Assembly: GCA_019232735.1 (NCBI GenBank)
Contig: JAFANL010000219.1
Span: forward strand, 1-5,529
Source: Aquitalea sp.
Lineage (GTDB): Bacteria; Pseudomonadota; Gammaproteobacteria; Burkholderiales; Chromobacteriaceae
Length of the DNA stretch: 5,529 nucleotides
Reading direction: 5' to 3'
Position numbers and translations under genes: made by a program. The stretch's first letter is position 1; each line of letters opens with the position of its first letter. This document shows positions 5,062 to 5,529 of the stretch, piece by piece. Below the pieces are notes generated by a model. The model was not told the DNA's origin, searched no databases, and saw nothing but the letters and a program-made list of their open reading frames with translations.

Positions 5062-5529
5062 ATGAAAAAGCTGGCTCTGCTCGCTCTGACCGCTGCCTTC
5101 GGCCTGACCTCCACTGCTGCTTTCGCTGCTGACACTTCCGCTCCGGTAGCAATCCACAAAGCTAAAAAAGCTGAGAAGAAAGTAAAGAAAGACGCTTCCG
5201 CTCAGAAAGCTCAAGCTGCTGAAGCTTCCGCTCCGGCCAAGAAAGCCAAGAAAGTAAAGAAAGACGCTTCCGCTCAAAAAGCACAAGCTGCTGAAGCCTC
5301 CGCACCGGCCAAGAAAGCCAAGAAAGTAAAGGCTAAGAAAGACGCTTCCGCTCAGAAAGCTCAAGCTGCTGACGCTTCCGCACCGGCCAAGAAAGCCAAG
5401 AAAGTAAAGGCTAAGAAGGACGCTTCCGCTCAGAAAGCCCAAGCTGCTGACGCTTCCGCTCCGGCCAAGAAGGCTCACAAAAAGCACGCTAAAAAGCACG
5501 CTGCCAAGAAAGTAGACGCTTCCGCTCAG
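5062..5529 (+). CDS. asr: Asr-like acid-shock protein, secreted Ala/Lys-rich repeats (partial)
   Basis: The first 156 codons are open to the right edge; the stop is outside the window. Residues 1-22 form a signal peptide (MKKLALLALTAAFGLTSTAA then FA, cleavage likely after AFA), close to the E. coli Asr signal MKKVLALVVAAAMGLSSAAFA. The mature part is almost only Ala, Lys, Ser, Asp/Glu, Gln and Pro, with a His/Lys stretch HKKHAKKHAAKK (139-150). It is strongly basic and certainly disordered. AQKAQAA repeated modules also occur in E. coli Asr. Asr is a periplasmic protein induced by external acid under RstA control, which fits the RstA box upstream. Here it already exceeds the 102 residues of E. 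coli Asr. AGGAG lies ten bases before the ATG. By hand count 40 of 55 Ala codons are GCT and none GCG, unlike the GCC-rich neighbours, suggesting high expression. A histone-like Ala/Lys protein is excluded by the signal peptide. Confidence 0.8.
   Translation, partial: MKKLALLALTAAFGLTSTAAFAADTSAPVAIHKAKKAEKKVKKDASAQKAQAAEASAPAKKAKKVKKDASAQKAQAAEASAPAKKAKKVKAKKDASAQKAQAADASAPAKKAKKVKAKKDASAQKAQAADASAPAKKAHKKHAKKHAAKKVDASAQ
5185..5529 (+). repeat. In-frame tandem repeats within the asr-like gene
   Basis: Copies begin at 5185, 5257, 5335 and 5413, with lengths 72, 78, 78 and 102 bases; a fifth starts at about 5512-5515 and is cut by the edge. Each encodes KKDASAQKAQAA, then E or D, ASAPAKKA and, in copies 1-3, KKV. 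Copies 2 and 3 end in an added KA. Copy 4 has the His/Lys segment instead of the KKVKA end. Copies 1-2 carry Glu and copies 3-4 carry Asp at the variable position. Synonymous positions are also largely shared, for example in the CCGGCCAAGAAAGCCAAGAA block of copies 1-3, indicating recent duplication by slippage or recombination. Confidence 0.93.

Noticed and set aside
4936..5499. 187-codon minus-strand open frame rich in Leu, Gly, Ser and Phe
   Set aside because: It is the mirror of the asr-like repeats read antisense. The plus-strand frame has a signal peptide, a ribosome binding site and an RstA box, while the antisense repeats only copy the repeat structure.
5185..5529. Repeats as a CRISPR array
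   Set aside because: The repeats are contiguous, in frame and coding, without unique spacers.
5062..5529. Histone H1-like or DNA-binding Ala/Lys protein
   Set aside because: The clear cleavable signal peptide sends the protein out of the cytoplasm, and the promoter context and signal sequence fit Asr instead.

Overview
The window looks like chromosome from a proteobacterium, most likely a betaproteobacterium of the Chromobacteriaceae/Neisseriales type. This placement is an inference from GC-rich coding sequence, E. coli-like RstA/RstB proteins, a soluble FIST-type chemoreceptor and a cyo-type quinol oxidase; no marker gene fixes the taxon.

Layout from left to right. (1) Bases 1-124, minus strand: the first 41 codons of a lipoprotein that matches the N-terminus of CyoA (subunit II of cytochrome bo-type ubiquinol oxidase). 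The gene runs off the left edge. (2) Bases 125-730: a long non-coding region upstream of cyoA. It holds a perfect 20-bp palindrome containing an ideal FNR/ANR box, a 19-bp imperfect inverted repeat, a weak Fur-like site and, nearest the next gene, a clear intrinsic terminator. (3) Bases 731-2716, minus strand: a 661-residue soluble chemoreceptor made of FIST_N, FIST_C and a methyl-accepting (MCP) signalling domain. It has a good ribosome binding site and a plausible sigma-28 promoter. (4) Bases 2717-2929: a divergent promoter region. (5) Bases 2930-4921, plus strand: a two-gene rstA-rstB operon encoding a response regulator and histidine kinase. (6) Bases 4922-5061: the rstB-asr intergenic region, with an exact match to the E. 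coli RstA-box consensus inside three TACAT half-sites spaced exactly 10 bp apart, followed by a hairpin and a leader. (7) Bases 5062 to the right edge, plus strand: the open 5' part (156 codons) of a secreted Ala/Lys-rich repeat protein resembling acid-shock protein Asr. It contains four tandem 24-34-residue repeats and the start of a fifth.

How the genes may work together. The right half reads as a self-contained regulatory module: RstB senses an envelope signal, RstA is phosphorylated, and RstA acts on the adjacent asr-like gene through the phased box. In E. coli the same regulator-target link exists, but asr is not next to rstAB. The left half pairs an oxygen-related regulatory site with a terminal oxidase, next to a FIST chemoreceptor. 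Some FIST proteins sense small molecules, including nitric oxide through haem, but the ligand here cannot be read from the sequence.

No RNA genes, insertion sequences, CRISPR arrays or prophage genes were seen. Every gene family here is known. The most notable points are the regulatory architecture and the expanding repeat protein.
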